From Sphingobacteriia bacterium (GTDB taxonomy: Bacteria; Bacteroidota; Bacteroidia; Bacteroidales; TTA-H9), in the NCBI GenBank assembly GCA_021286705.1, contig JAJTBW010000015.1, positions 1 through 36,366 of the forward strand: DNA of 36,366 bases, given 5' to 3'. Every line of letters starts with the position of its first letter. The first letter of the stretch is position 1. The notes beneath the pieces are model-generated. The model made no database searches and had not been told where the DNA came from. It saw nothing but the letters and a program-made list of their open reading frames with translations. The translations under genes were made by a program, and so were the position numbers. Shown piece after piece: positions 1-7,526 of this stretch.

Positions 1-3
1 AAA

Positions 4-58
4 ACATAAGAGAACATAAGAGATGCATAAGAGAGATATAAGAGGGATATAAGAGAGA
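4..58. repeat. Degenerate 11-bp tandem repeat at left window edge
   Basis: The core ATAAGAG occurs five times, starting at 6, 16, 27, 38 and 49, so the period is 10 and then 11 bp. Units read roughly (A/G)(C/T)ATAAGAGRN and the plus strand is almost pure purine. There is no coding potential. A related 11-bp-period array lies at the right edge of the window in inverted orientation (36292-36344). The function is unknown; it is probably an intergenic minisatellite. Confidence 0.7.
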
Positions 59-211
59 TGCTTGTAAGGAATATGAAATCAATGAGTTACAAGCTGTGTA
101 ACCGGATTCTCATAAATACCACTTAATCTGATGCCAGTGAATATTTGCAATTTTGTAATGATAGATGAAGAGATTGATCCATGGCGGTTTAGAGAGATAA
201 GGGTGTTCTAA

Positions 212-457
212 AATTTAGAAGAGGGGTTGTTAAGATTTCGGCACCCCTGCATAAAAATATAATTTTTGATGGAGGAGTTAAATGTAAGTCGGCTTACCGC
301 TACTTCTTACTTAAGTAAATTAGAATCAAAAGGATTAGCTGTAGAATTGAAGTTTTGGCGTGAATATTTTTATCTGAGTGAGAAGTTGTTTAATCTATTA
401 ATCAGTGCTTTTCATTTGGATATTGAGAAGATAGACTCCATAGATTCTAATGGATGA
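212..457 (+). pseudogene. 3' remnant of a Fic-family protein gene
   Basis: The readable part (269-457) encodes MEELNVSRLTATSYL followed by a wing-like stretch ending in YFYLSEKLFNLL. This matches the C-terminal winged-helix region of Bacteroidota Fic (AMPylase-type) proteins. Reading the same frame upstream gives HPCIKI, then a TAA at 260-262, then the conserved stretch; intact Fic proteins usually have HPYxKIxF here, so a nonsense change in an old coding frame is likely. A further stop lies at 209-211. The catalytic HPFxxGNG motif and the rest of the Fic core are absent, so no active enzyme can be made. The family call rests on this short C-terminal match. A small functional DNA-binding peptide is possible but less likely. 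Confidence 0.6.
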
Positions 458-463
458 TGTAAA

Positions 464-547
464 AAAATGGCAGATTCTATGCATGATTAGTTTGTCATGT
501 ATAGAAAAGTGGCAAAATCTATACATGATAAGTTTGTCATGTATAGA
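464..547. repeat. Two 42-bp tandem units, each with an 11-8-11 inverted repeat
   Basis: Units 464-505 and 506-547 match at 37 of 42 positions. Each contains two 11-bp arms around an 8-bp spacer. In unit 2 the arms (518-528 and 537-547) are a perfect inverted repeat, TCTATACATGA / TCATGTATAGA, around TAAGTTTG. In unit 1 (476-486 and 495-505) one arm base differs. A degenerate start of a third unit follows at about 548-560. The geometry fits either a tyrosine-recombinase core site or a tandem operator for a dimeric regulator. No recombinase gene is present in the window. Confidence 0.8.
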
Positions 548-605
548 AAATCGCAAATTTCAAGCTTATTAAAACAGCAAATAAAAGAAAAATCTAAATC
601 TTTAT

Positions 606-724
606 AGGAGGTCTTAATTATAAACAAAGATTAAATCAAAACCGACGAGAAGAACCACGTTGAAGAGTCTTTCTTGTTACACCTTCAGGCAATGGAAAAG
701 TTACTGAAATGCACTCTTTTATAA
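606..724 (+). pseudogene. Possible decayed ORF start, family not determined
   Basis: A good Shine-Dalgarno sequence (AGGAGG, about 607-612) is followed eight bases later by ATA where a start codon would be expected. An in-frame stop lies at 632-634. The frame then reads KTDEKNHVEESFLLHLQAME before stopping at 722-724. Other short readable pieces continue in shifted frames to about 870. The KNHVEESFL piece is loosely reminiscent of the N-terminus of type I restriction HsdR proteins, but the match is too short to assign. The whole of 458-937 otherwise has no intact gene. Confidence 0.25.
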
Positions 725-937
725 CGTCATGCGGTTGGATGTAATCACGTTATTACTAATAAAGTTATTACTAAGGCACAACGTTTAAATACTAGCCCCC
801 TGCAACAGGCTCTCTGCATGTTATATTAACGGCGACTTTATGAAGATTGGGAATGTAACCCGATACTAATTTTGTGAGAATGTCTGGAATAATGCAGAAC
901 AAACATTATGTTTACACTGCATAATAATTGTTACGGT

Positions 938-2296
938 ATGAATTTCGTTGTTAGAAAAGAGGAAAGTAAGAGGCTTCGGCAGGTGTTAAGTGTGGATAAA
1001 TCCACATTTACTGTCGTATATGGTCGCAGGCGTCTGGGGAAGTCAACTTTGATTACCAGATCGTTAAATGAAAATGATGTCTATTATTTAGCAGACCAAA
1101 CAGATGCTATCTTACAACGAGAGATATTGGCAAAAATGGTAGCTCTTATCATTCCGGGATTTGATAAAGTGATATATCCTAATTGGAGTGCCTTTTTCGA
1201 TACACTAAACGACCGTACAACACAAAAGTTTACATTGTGTATTGACGAGTTCCCCTATCTCGTAGGGAGTAGCCCTGATCTGCCATCTATTATTCAAAAC
1301 AAGTTAGATTCAAAACGGTTGAAGTTCAACTTAGTGGTTTGCGGCTCATCTCAACAATTGATGTACGGATTAGTTCTTGATGCTACATCACCACTATATG
1401 GTCGTGCTGATGCCATATTAAAGATTACACCTATCAAAGTACCATATCTTCAGGAGGCTCTTGGTTTATCATCGCTTGAAGCAATCGAAGAGTATGCTGT
1501 ATGGGGTGGTGTGCCGCGTTACTGGGAGCTCCGAGAGGGATATGGTAATCTTAGAGAGGCAATTCAGAGTAATATGTTATCAGTCAATGGAACACTGTAT
1601 GAAGAGCCTCTGAAACTTTTTAAGGATGACATTAATGATATTGTAAAGACCTCTACAATAATGTCATACGTTGGAGCAGGTGCCCATCGTTTGTCAGAAA
1701 TAGCGGGCAGGAGTGGCGAGATTGCAACCAATTTGTCGAGGCCGCTTGCCAAACTAATATCGCTGGGTTACTTGACCAAAGAGATTCCATTCGGTGAAAA
1801 TGAGAAAAATTCAAAAAGGAGTCTTTACAAGATAAGCGACCCATTTATGAATTTTTACTTTCAGTTTATAATTCCTAACCGCTCATTCATTGAAATTGGG
1901 CGAATAGCGCCGATACTATCCAACATTGACGACCATTTCTTAGATTACGTTGGTAATTATTGGGAAAAACTCTGTCGGGAGACTGTTTCAGGTAATGAGA
2001 TTGATGGCGTAACTTATGGTATTGCTCGACGTTGGTGGGGTAATGTATCGAGAGATGAGCGAGTCGAAATAGATGTGGTTGCCGAATCGTTGGATAAGAA
2101 ATACCTACTTGTTGGAGAATGCAAATGGAGCGCCAAAGAGAATAGCGATCGCTTATTGATTGAGTTGAAAAAAAAGGCCGAAAAATTGCCATTTGCTAAA
2201 GGTCATACTATTATTCCTAAGTTATTCCTCAAAAGCAGACCCATGGGAACAATAGAGAATGTTATGCTACCCGATGATATTATGAAGTATCAATAG
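938..2296 (+). CDS. AAA+ ATPase with DUF234-type nuclease-like C-terminus
   Basis: The 452-residue protein resembles the archaeal-ATPase family (Pfam Archaeal_ATPase plus DUF234) common in Bacteroidota accessory DNA. The P-loop is GRRRLGKST at residues 29-37 and the Walker B is LCIDEFPYL with D103/E104. A winged-helix region follows at about 240-310. Near the C-terminus EIDVV (D379) and GECKW (E394, K396) form a D...ExK pattern of the PD-(D/E)xK nuclease fold. I chose the ATG at 938 because MNFVVRKEE is the usual family start; the upstream ATG at 908 would add ten unconserved residues. There is no partner gene within 400 bp on either side. The protein is probably cytosolic. Its role is unknown; mobile-element maintenance or defence has been suggested for relatives. 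An ATPase/nuclease-like call is solid, the biological role is not. Confidence 0.85.
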   Translation: MNFVVRKEESKRLRQVLSVDKSTFTVVYGRRRLGKSTLITRSLNENDVYYLADQTDAILQREILAKMVALIIPGFDKVIYPNWSAFFDTLNDRTTQKFTLCIDEFPYLVGSSPDLPSIIQNKLDSKRLKFNLVVCGSSQQLMYGLVLDATSPLYGRADAILKITPIKVPYLQEALGLSSLEAIEEYAVWGGVPRYWELREGYGNLREAIQSNMLSVNGTLYEEPLKLFKDDINDIVKTSTIMSYVGAGAHRLSEIAGRSGEIATNLSRPLAKLISLGYLTKEIPFGENEKNSKRSLYKISDPFMNFYFQFIIPNRSFIEIGRIAPILSNIDDHFLDYVGNYWEKLCRETVSGNEIDGVTYGIARRWWGNVSRDERVEIDVVAESLDKKYLLVGECKWSAKENSDRLLIELKKKAEKLPFAKGHTIIPKLFLKSRPMGTIENVMLPDDIMKYQ

Positions 2297-2649
2297 AATA
2301 ATAATGGGCTAACCATGTTAAATCTCTTCAAAGAGTGGATGAAACGGTGGATGTTGAACAGTGCGGTATTAATGCCGAGTTTGAGGAGATGACTCACTCA
2401 TAGAACAAAATAAGTATAAAGCGGAAAATGGCTAAAGCTATCTCGATGGTTTTGGAGTATTTTTAACGCAGAGTAAAATGCCCACTCAAAGTCAAACTAC
2501 TAACCTTTTTATATCTCAGGCAGACCTTAGAGTGTTTGAAGCCAAACCAACCTGCCCCTTGATTCAGATTCAACTGTCGTCACCTGTTTTGGGAGGCAGG
2601 AGGTGGGAGAAAAGGGATATAATTCAAATGTCATGATGAACTCACTTGA
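2297..2649. other. Gene-poor stretch between the ATPase and the sce7726 operon
   Basis: No intact ORF is visible. Short readable pieces occur, for example ETVDVEQCGINAEFEEM around 2340-2395 ending at a TAG. They suggest the debris of another gene, but no family can be named. No terminator is evident after the ATPase gene. The stretch ends at the promoter of the next operon. Confidence 0.5.
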
Positions 2650-2681
2650 TTTTTAAGAGCGATCGTTTCTTACTATCTTTG
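2650..2681 (+). promoter_or_regulatory. Predicted Bacteroidota promoter for the sce7726 operon
   Basis: The -7 element TATCTTTG (2674-2681) fits TAnnTTTG. A T-run at 2650-2654 lies 19 bp upstream, where the -33 element is expected. Transcription would start near 2688, giving a leader of about 12 nt before the ATG at 2700. Confidence 0.55.
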
Positions 2682-2699
2682 ATAGGTTATTAGTCAAAT

Positions 2700-3584
2700 A
2701 TGAGAGGCGTTAATCATTCAAAGACGATGTATCGCGTTTATGCGAATATGTTTTCAACAAGTATCTTTAAACAACTAGTTGAGGAGGAGGATGTGTCGTA
2801 TTTGGTAACGAATTATTTAAAATTCGGATATGATTCTGGAGCAGGTCTTAAAACTGTTGGTGATTTTTATAAGTACATGTACAATGCCTTAATGTTGAAC
2901 TACAGAAATGAGTATGTTTATAAGAATCACATTATCAATAAAATTCTTCTTGGTCGTCATAATCTCAATACTACTACAGCTTTAAGTGAATTTAGGATTG
3001 GAAAGTCTATTGCCGACTTAGTTTTACTTAACGGGACAAGTAAAGTCTATGAAATCAAAACTGAGCTAGATACCCAATACAGACTTGAAAAACAGTTATA
3101 TGACTATAAGAAAGTTTTTGAACAGATATACATTGTTACTCATATAAGTCTCGCTGATAAATTCTCTAAACTTACCGATGACAGGGTTGGGGTTCTTGCA
3201 TTAACAGAAACTAAGACATTGAGTGTTTTTAGAGAAGCAAAAAGATGCATAGATTCATTCGATAGTAATGCAATGATTAAATGTTTGAGAAAGCAGGAGT
3301 ACACCAAAATCATTAAACAGTACTACGGGGAGGTGCCGATTACAAGTCAGGTAAACTATTATTCAGTTTGCAAAGAATGGTTTGCAAAGATTCCGATGGA
3401 AATATTACATCGGATGGTTATGGGAGCGTTAAAGCAAAGAACCATTAAAGAGAAGGATTGTTTTAGTTCTGATATCACAGCACCTCCGGAACTGAAATAT
3501 CTACTTTGGACACTTGACTTCAATGTGGATAGTTATGAAAGATTGAAGAAAATGTTGAATTTGGAACTATCTTTGACAAGTTAA
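2700..3584 (+). CDS. sce7726-family protein (PD-(D/E)xK-like)
   Basis: This 294-residue protein resembles the sce7726 family, named after Sorangium cellulosum and usually found beside sce7725. Residues 95-122 carry the signature: LSEFRIGKSIADLVLL, then VYEIKTELD. E97, D106, and E118-I-K120 make the E...D...ExK arrangement of PD-(D/E)xK nucleases. The following helix (about 128-141) is rich in Lys and Glu, and IYIVTH at about 143-148 fits the next strand of that fold. There is no signal peptide or membrane segment, so it is cytosolic. It is the first gene of a three-gene operon, 21 bp upstream of the sce7725-like gene, with a promoter just ahead. Nuclease activity is inferred from motif geometry. 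The cellular role is not established; defence is the likeliest given the neighbours. Confidence 0.85.
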   Translation: MRGVNHSKTMYRVYANMFSTSIFKQLVEEEDVSYLVTNYLKFGYDSGAGLKTVGDFYKYMYNALMLNYRNEYVYKNHIINKILLGRHNLNTTTALSEFRIGKSIADLVLLNGTSKVYEIKTELDTQYRLEKQLYDYKKVFEQIYIVTHISLADKFSKLTDDRVGVLALTETKTLSVFREAKRCIDSFDSNAMIKCLRKQEYTKIIKQYYGEVPITSQVNYYSVCKEWFAKIPMEILHRMVMGALKQRTIKEKDCFSSDITAPPELKYLLWTLDFNVDSYERLKKMLNLELSLTS

Positions 3585-3605
3585 CCATTAAAAAATTAGC
3601 ATATT

Positions 3606-4553
3606 ATGGTTTATTATCCCTATATCCGTGGTAAGCAATTTGAGCTCATTGCCTTGCGGGATATGTGCTCTTTTATCGAAAACAAGAACATTATTTCGCC
3701 GATCATAGAACCTATTAAGGAGATTAATTCAACTATTATAAAAACAATTGAGAGCTTAAAGAGTTATGGAATTAATTTCAGTATTATTTTGAATCCTCAG
3801 GAGGGTACTATAAAATCATCTGAGTATACAGGGTTAATTGATGCTGTTAGAGTCGAAATTGGGGAGTATGAAAATTACCAACCTGCATTTATTATAGACG
3901 AAAGTATTTCATTAACTGAGATAAATTCTTATGTTGAAAAGTATCGTTTGAGGAATATATCACTAGTAATAAACCAGATTCCTAGAGATGAGAATGAGTT
4001 TGAGAAACTTTTACTATCTGGCTCAATTGGATGCGTATTATTAAGAGATGATGATAGTGCTGTAAGAAGGCTTGGGCGATGGGTGAAAGGTGTAGAAAAA
4101 GTGTTATTAGCAGAACGGTTTAATGTAAAAGTTAGAAATGCTGATTATGCTAATCCAGATGATGAACCCTTTACAGATGATCACTTGTTTTATTCGAAAG
4201 AAGGTTATACTGGATTTTCTGATTATTTAACAATAGGAAATATTTATAAAGAAGGTGGTTTTTCTCCGTATGCTGTTGCAATTCATTTGACATATTTGAC
4301 AGATGATCATAAAATCCGCATTCATCATTTTGTATCTGATAGTAATGATGATTATGAAGATGTTCCCGGAAAATTTAAAGAGGCTTTGGCAAAATTAATT
4401 CAATTTATTGATGAGGAGAAAATGCAGACAATGGCATGCAATCAATTTAGACAGATTGAGAAGGAAGGCTCTTATCCAGGCCTTGGAAGCCTCAAAAAGT
4501 TATCTATTTTGAATCACATAGAATTAGTCTATAGATTTTTTGCTGGAATATGA
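3606..4553 (+). CDS. sce7725 / 'beta'-family protein
   Basis: The 315-residue protein begins with YYPYIRGKQFELIALRDM, the diagnostic start of the sce7725 / beta-protein family (Pfam 'Beta protein', named after a phage protein). The body alternates strands and helices: SPIIEPIKE (about 36-44), FSIILNPQEG (about 58-67), PAFIIDESI (about 93-101) and ISLVINQIPRDENE (about 117-130). This is reminiscent of a TIM-barrel-like fold, but I see no confident catalytic site. No signal peptide or membrane helix is present. It follows the sce7726 gene by 21 bp and its stop overlaps the next start as ATGA (4550-4553), so the three proteins are probably made together. The family has no firmly established biochemical activity that I know of. 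Constant pairing with sce7726 suggests a complex or an effector-regulator pair. Confidence 0.82.
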   Translation: MVYYPYIRGKQFELIALRDMCSFIENKNIISPIIEPIKEINSTIIKTIESLKSYGINFSIILNPQEGTIKSSEYTGLIDAVRVEIGEYENYQPAFIIDESISLTEINSYVEKYRLRNISLVINQIPRDENEFEKLLLSGSIGCVLLRDDDSAVRRLGRWVKGVEKVLLAERFNVKVRNADYANPDDEPFTDDHLFYSKEGYTGFSDYLTIGNIYKEGGFSPYAVAIHLTYLTDDHKIRIHHFVSDSNDDYEDVPGKFKEALAKLIQFIDEEKMQTMACNQFRQIEKEGSYPGLGSLKKLSILNHIELVYRFFAGI

Positions 4554-5560
4554 AATGTTGCCCAAACTGTTTTACTGACTCCGAAATAATAGGCATTATA
4601 ACATCCATATCATCCGAGAAGGGGTCATGTGATTATTGCAAATCTCAAGATCAAGCAATCATTTCTACTGAAGAATTGCAAGAAGTATTTATTCCGTTGC
4701 TTGAACTTTATGAACCACATGAAGATTCTTCCAGTGATTTATTCTCGGTAATAAAAAAAGATTGGGGAGTCTTTTTAAGGGATGAATCTGGAATAAGTTT
4801 ATTGCAACACATTTGTGGTGAGAGGTATAGGGTATTATCATCCAGTAAGGTTAGTCTTAAATATACTGTTAATGATTCAGTAAATGATTGGATGAGTTTT
4901 GTGAATCAGATAAAGTGTCAGAATAGGTTTTTCATTCAAGGAAATGCAATAGTTGGTGATGTTGTAAAACAATTGCTTAATCGTCACACGAAAACCATTC
5001 TGGCTGGAAAAGTTTTTTTTCGTGGCCGTATTGCGGAAAACGAAGATGGGTTCTCTTTGGAGGAATTACGTCAGCCGCCCCCAAATAAAGCTACTCCCGG
5101 TCGTGCAAACCCGGATGGAATTTCTTATCTGTATCTTGCGGAAGATAGGGAGACAACATTGTATGAAATTGGTGCATCTTTAAATGATTTTGTATCCATC
5201 GGTGAGTTTGAACTCTTAAGCGATATTAAAGTAGTGGAACTGAAAGATGTGCATACTATCAGTCCGTTTATAGAAGATGTAAATTTGGAGGATTATATTA
5301 AGAATAGAGATATTTTGACACAATTTGGTTTAGCTTTATCTACCCCATTGCGAAGCTTTGATTCTTTAAGAGAATATTTGCCTACCCAATATCTATGCGA
5401 GTATATAAAATCACTAGGCATTGATGGAGTAAAGTATGCAAGTGCGATGAATAGAGGGGGTACTAACTATGCCATTTTCGATGGGGACAAATTTAGATGT
5501 ATAAATAAATCAACGGTTACGATCAATGAGGTTATAATTAGAACTGAAAGTATGATTTGA
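4550..5560 (+). CDS. Zinc-ribbon, HEPN/RES-type protein with RES domain
   Basis: The 336-residue protein opens with a zinc ribbon (C4-P-N-C7 and C27-D-Y-C30). A mostly helical linker of about 40-145 follows and resembles the HEPN-like N-terminal domain often fused to RES. The RES domain runs from about 153 to 315. FFRGR (R158, R160), YLYLAEDRETTLYEI (E206) and KYASAMN (S298) supply the conserved Arg, Glu and Ser that give the domain its name. Studied RES toxins, such as MbcT and the Xre-RES pairs, degrade NAD+ by phosphorolysis or hydrolysis; similar activity here is inference. No Xre-type antitoxin is encoded next to it. It is translationally coupled to the sce7725-like gene by an ATGA overlap, and the operon ends at the terminator 26 bp downstream. 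NAD+ depletion triggered by the upstream pair is an attractive model. Confidence 0.82.
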   Translation: MKCCPNCFTDSEIIGIITSISSEKGSCDYCKSQDQAIISTEELQEVFIPLLELYEPHEDSSSDLFSVIKKDWGVFLRDESGISLLQHICGERYRVLSSSKVSLKYTVNDSVNDWMSFVNQIKCQNRFFIQGNAIVGDVVKQLLNRHTKTILAGKVFFRGRIAENEDGFSLEELRQPPPNKATPGRANPDGISYLYLAEDRETTLYEIGASLNDFVSIGEFELLSDIKVVELKDVHTISPFIEDVNLEDYIKNRDILTQFGLALSTPLRSFDSLREYLPTQYLCEYIKSLGIDGVKYASAMNRGGTNYAIFDGDKFRCINKSTVTINEVIIRTESMI

Positions 5561-5585
5561 TTTTTGTTGATAGCTTGATAAATAC

Positions 5586-5625
5586 AAAAAAGACTCTTAA
5601 CTTTTATTGGTTAGGAGTCTTTTTA
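5586..5625. terminator. Bidirectional terminator between RES gene and tRNA-Leu
   Basis: The inverted repeat AAAAAGACTCTTAA / TTAGGAGTCTTTTT has one mismatch and a 10-nt loop. The A-run and T-run give a U-tract on both strands, so it can end the RES operon (plus) and the tRNA-Leu transcript (minus). Confidence 0.85.
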
Positions 5626-5635
5626 TTAACGATCG

Positions 5636-5719
5636 TACCCGGAGCCGGGATCGAACCGGCACGGGAATTACCCCATTGGTTTTTGAGACCAACGCGTCTA
5701 CCTGTTCCGCCATCCGGGC
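5636..5719 (-). tRNA. tRNA-Leu(CAA)
   Basis: The reverse complement folds as an 84-nt class II tRNA. Its acceptor stem GCCCGGA pairs with TCCGGGT, with a G-U at position 1. The anticodon arm is TTGGT-CTCAAAA-ACCAA with anticodon CAA, a long variable arm follows, and the T arm has loop TTCGATC. The discriminator is A and CCA is not encoded. Its 3' end faces the accessory region, the usual orientation for integration into a tRNA gene, though I see no duplicated tRNA 3' end in 1-5625. Confidence 0.95.
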
Positions 5720-5757
5720 ATTTTGATTCAAAGAGCCTTTGCAAATGCAAAGAGGGG

Positions 5758-5790
5758 CAAAGGTAATTAAATCTCTTGAACCCGCCAAAA
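5758..5790 (-). promoter_or_regulatory. Promoter of tRNA-Leu
   Basis: On the minus strand TTTTG (5786-5790) lies 20 bp from TACCTTTG (5758-5765). This is a near-consensus Bacteroidota promoter (TTTG...TAnnTTTG) about 38 bp upstream of the mature tRNA 5' end. Confidence 0.75.
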
Positions 5791-5854
5791 GTTTCCTTTT
5801 CTTTTTAGAAATCAACTGCTACAAAGTACTTTTTCAAAAAAAAGAGTCGTTTTG

Positions 5855-5887
5855 TTGGAATTCTACGCAAAAAAAGGACTAATTTTG
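5855..5887 (+). promoter_or_regulatory. Promoter of prs
   Basis: TAATTTTG at 5880-5887 fits the -7 element and TTG at 5855-5857 lies 22 bp upstream. Transcription would start near 5895. This places any upstream TTG start (5852) outside the transcript and supports the ATG at 5927. Confidence 0.55.
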
Positions 5888-5926
5888 CGGGTAATTACGC
5901 TAAAGGGACTTAATACTCTCATAATC

Positions 5927-6871
5927 ATGGCAAAAACTAAGGTAAATATCTTTTCGGGTCGCGCTTCCCGTTATCTGGCCGAAAAGATAGCAACCGCATA
6001 CGGGCAGGAACTAGGCAGAGTCTCTATCTCTACTTTCAGTGACGGCGAGTTTCAACCCTCCTTTGAAGATACAGTTCGTGGAAATGACCTGTTCCTAATT
6101 CAAAGCACTTTCCCTCCGGTCGATAATTTGTTTGAGCTTCTACTCATGATTGATGCGGCTAAAAGAGCTTCTGCTAAAAGAATCATTGCCGTTATCCCAT
6201 ATTTTGGCTTTGCTCGTCAAGACCGTAAAGATAAACCCAGGGTCTCGATAGGTGCAAAGCTCGTTACCGACCTTCTCACCGCCGCCGGTGTAAATCGCAT
6301 AGTCACCATGGATCTGCATTCTGATCAGATTCAGGGTTTCTTCAACCTACCGGTTGATCATCTATATGCCAGCTCTCTGTTTGTTCCTCATCTGCAACGC
6401 CTGGCCCTTCCTAACCTGGCAATGGCCTCGCCTGATACAGGTGGAACCAAAAGAGCTGCAGCCTATGCTAAATTCCTTAACACCGAGCTGGTGATCTGCT
6501 TTAAACAGAGATCAAGAGCAAACCAGGTTGATAAGATGACCGTCATCGGTGATGTAGAAGGCCGTGATATCGTTCTGGTTGATGATATTATTGATACCGC
6601 CGGTACCATCTGCAAAGCAGCCGATATGATGATGGATCAGGGCGCTAACAGCGTTCGCGCACTCTGCACCCACCCGGTCTTCTCAGGCAGTGCTTATGAG
6701 AAAATACATAACTCATCACTAACCGAGGTTTTTGTTACCGATACAATCCCTCAACAGGAGACCGATAAGATTAAAGTGATCTCTACAGCTACTATCTTTG
6801 CTGATGTTATTACCCGTATTCATAAATACAAATCCATCAGCTCTCATTTTGATTTTACAACACAGGTTTAA
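5927..6871 (+). CDS. prs: Ribose-phosphate pyrophosphokinase (PRPP synthetase)
   Basis: This 314-residue cytosolic enzyme makes PRPP from ribose 5-phosphate and ATP, feeding purine, pyrimidine, NAD, His and Trp synthesis. Family signatures are clear: SDGEFQPSF near 38-46, PYFGFARQDRK at 91-101 (ATP-binding flexible loop region), VTMDLHSDQIQGFF at 126-139, and the PRPP loop DIVLVDDIIDTAGT at 214-227. I chose the ATG at 5927 (MAKTKVNIFSG) because it matches the usual family length and lies downstream of the predicted promoter; a TTG 75 bases upstream only adds unconserved residues. It is followed after 61 bp by rplY, probably co-transcribed as in many bacteria. Confidence 0.95.
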   Translation: MAKTKVNIFSGRASRYLAEKIATAYGQELGRVSISTFSDGEFQPSFEDTVRGNDLFLIQSTFPPVDNLFELLLMIDAAKRASAKRIIAVIPYFGFARQDRKDKPRVSIGAKLVTDLLTAAGVNRIVTMDLHSDQIQGFFNLPVDHLYASSLFVPHLQRLALPNLAMASPDTGGTKRAAAYAKFLNTELVICFKQRSRANQVDKMTVIGDVEGRDIVLVDDIIDTAGTICKAADMMMDQGANSVRALCTHPVFSGSAYEKIHNSSLTEVFVTDTIPQQETDKIKVISTATIFADVITRIHKYKSISSHFDFTTQV

Positions 6872-6886
6872 ACCTGAAAAGATAAT

Positions 6887-6903
6887 CCTGACCCTTGGTC
6901 AGG
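6887..6903 (+). other. Perfect 7-bp hairpin between prs and rplY
   Basis: CCTGACC (6887-6893) and GGTCAGG (6897-6903) pair perfectly around the triloop CTT. No T-run follows, so it is not an ordinary terminator. It could stabilise or process the prs-rplY mRNA, or sit in the rplY leader. Confidence 0.45.
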
Positions 6904-6932
6904 CCATTAATTAACTAAATAATTCAAATACC

Positions 6933-7511
6933 ATGAAAGTCATTTCTATGAGCGGTTCTCCTCGCGAGAACGTAGGGAAGAAAGACGCTAAGGCTTACCG
7001 TCGTGCTGGTTTAATTCCTGCCGTTCTTTATGGCGGTTCAGAGCAAAAGATGCTTCTTCTCAGTGTTGAGGAGGTTGAAGCAGCAATTATCACTCCGGTT
7101 GTTTATCTTATCGATCTTTCATTAGAGGGTAAGAACTATCAATGTGTTGTGAAAGATCTTCAATCACATCCTGTAACTGATGAGATCATTCACCTTGATC
7201 TTCTTGAAGTTCTTCCTGAGAAGCCTATCACTATTAGCCTTCCTCTGAACCTTAACGGTACACCTAAAGGCGTACTTCAAGGTGGTAAGCTGGTTAAGAA
7301 GTTCCGTAAACTGAAAGTTAAAGGTCTTGCAGCTAACCTCCCTGCTACTATCGAGGTTAATATCAGCAGACTAGATGTTAACGAATTCCTTTACATTCGC
7401 GACATTAAACTTGATAATATCCAGATTTTAGACCTTCCTAATGCTGTTGTTGCAGGTGTTAAATCAACCCGCAGCACTGCTACCGAAGCAGCTCCTACAG
7501 GAAAGAAATAA
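6933..7511 (+). CDS. rplY: 50S ribosomal protein bL25 (TL5/CTC type)
   Basis: The 192-residue protein has the N-terminal L25 beta-barrel that binds 5S rRNA (about 3-90; start MKVISMSGSPREN, then GKKDAKAYRRAGLIPAVLYG) and the longer C-terminal TL5/CTC domain (about 97-180, with ITISLPLNLNGTPKGV). The short Ala/Thr/Lys-rich tail is common in Bacteroidota. It follows prs by 61 bp and precedes a strong terminator. The prs-rplY-pth order is conserved in many bacteria, which supports the call. Confidence 0.95.
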   Translation: MKVISMSGSPRENVGKKDAKAYRRAGLIPAVLYGGSEQKMLLLSVEEVEAAIITPVVYLIDLSLEGKNYQCVVKDLQSHPVTDEIIHLDLLEVLPEKPITISLPLNLNGTPKGVLQGGKLVKKFRKLKVKGLAANLPATIEVNISRLDVNEFLYIRDIKLDNIQILDLPNAVVAGVKSTRSTATEAAPTGKK

Positions 7512-7526
7512 TCTTTTCATCTGTAT

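Noticed and set aside
464..560. CRISPR array
   Set aside because: Units are directly adjacent with no unique spacers, there are only two full copies, and no cas genes are present.
5557..5815. Short ORFs on both strands over the tRNA-Leu gene
   Set aside because: They overlap the tRNA, its terminator and its promoter, and have no recognisable protein features; the RNA gene explains the sequence.
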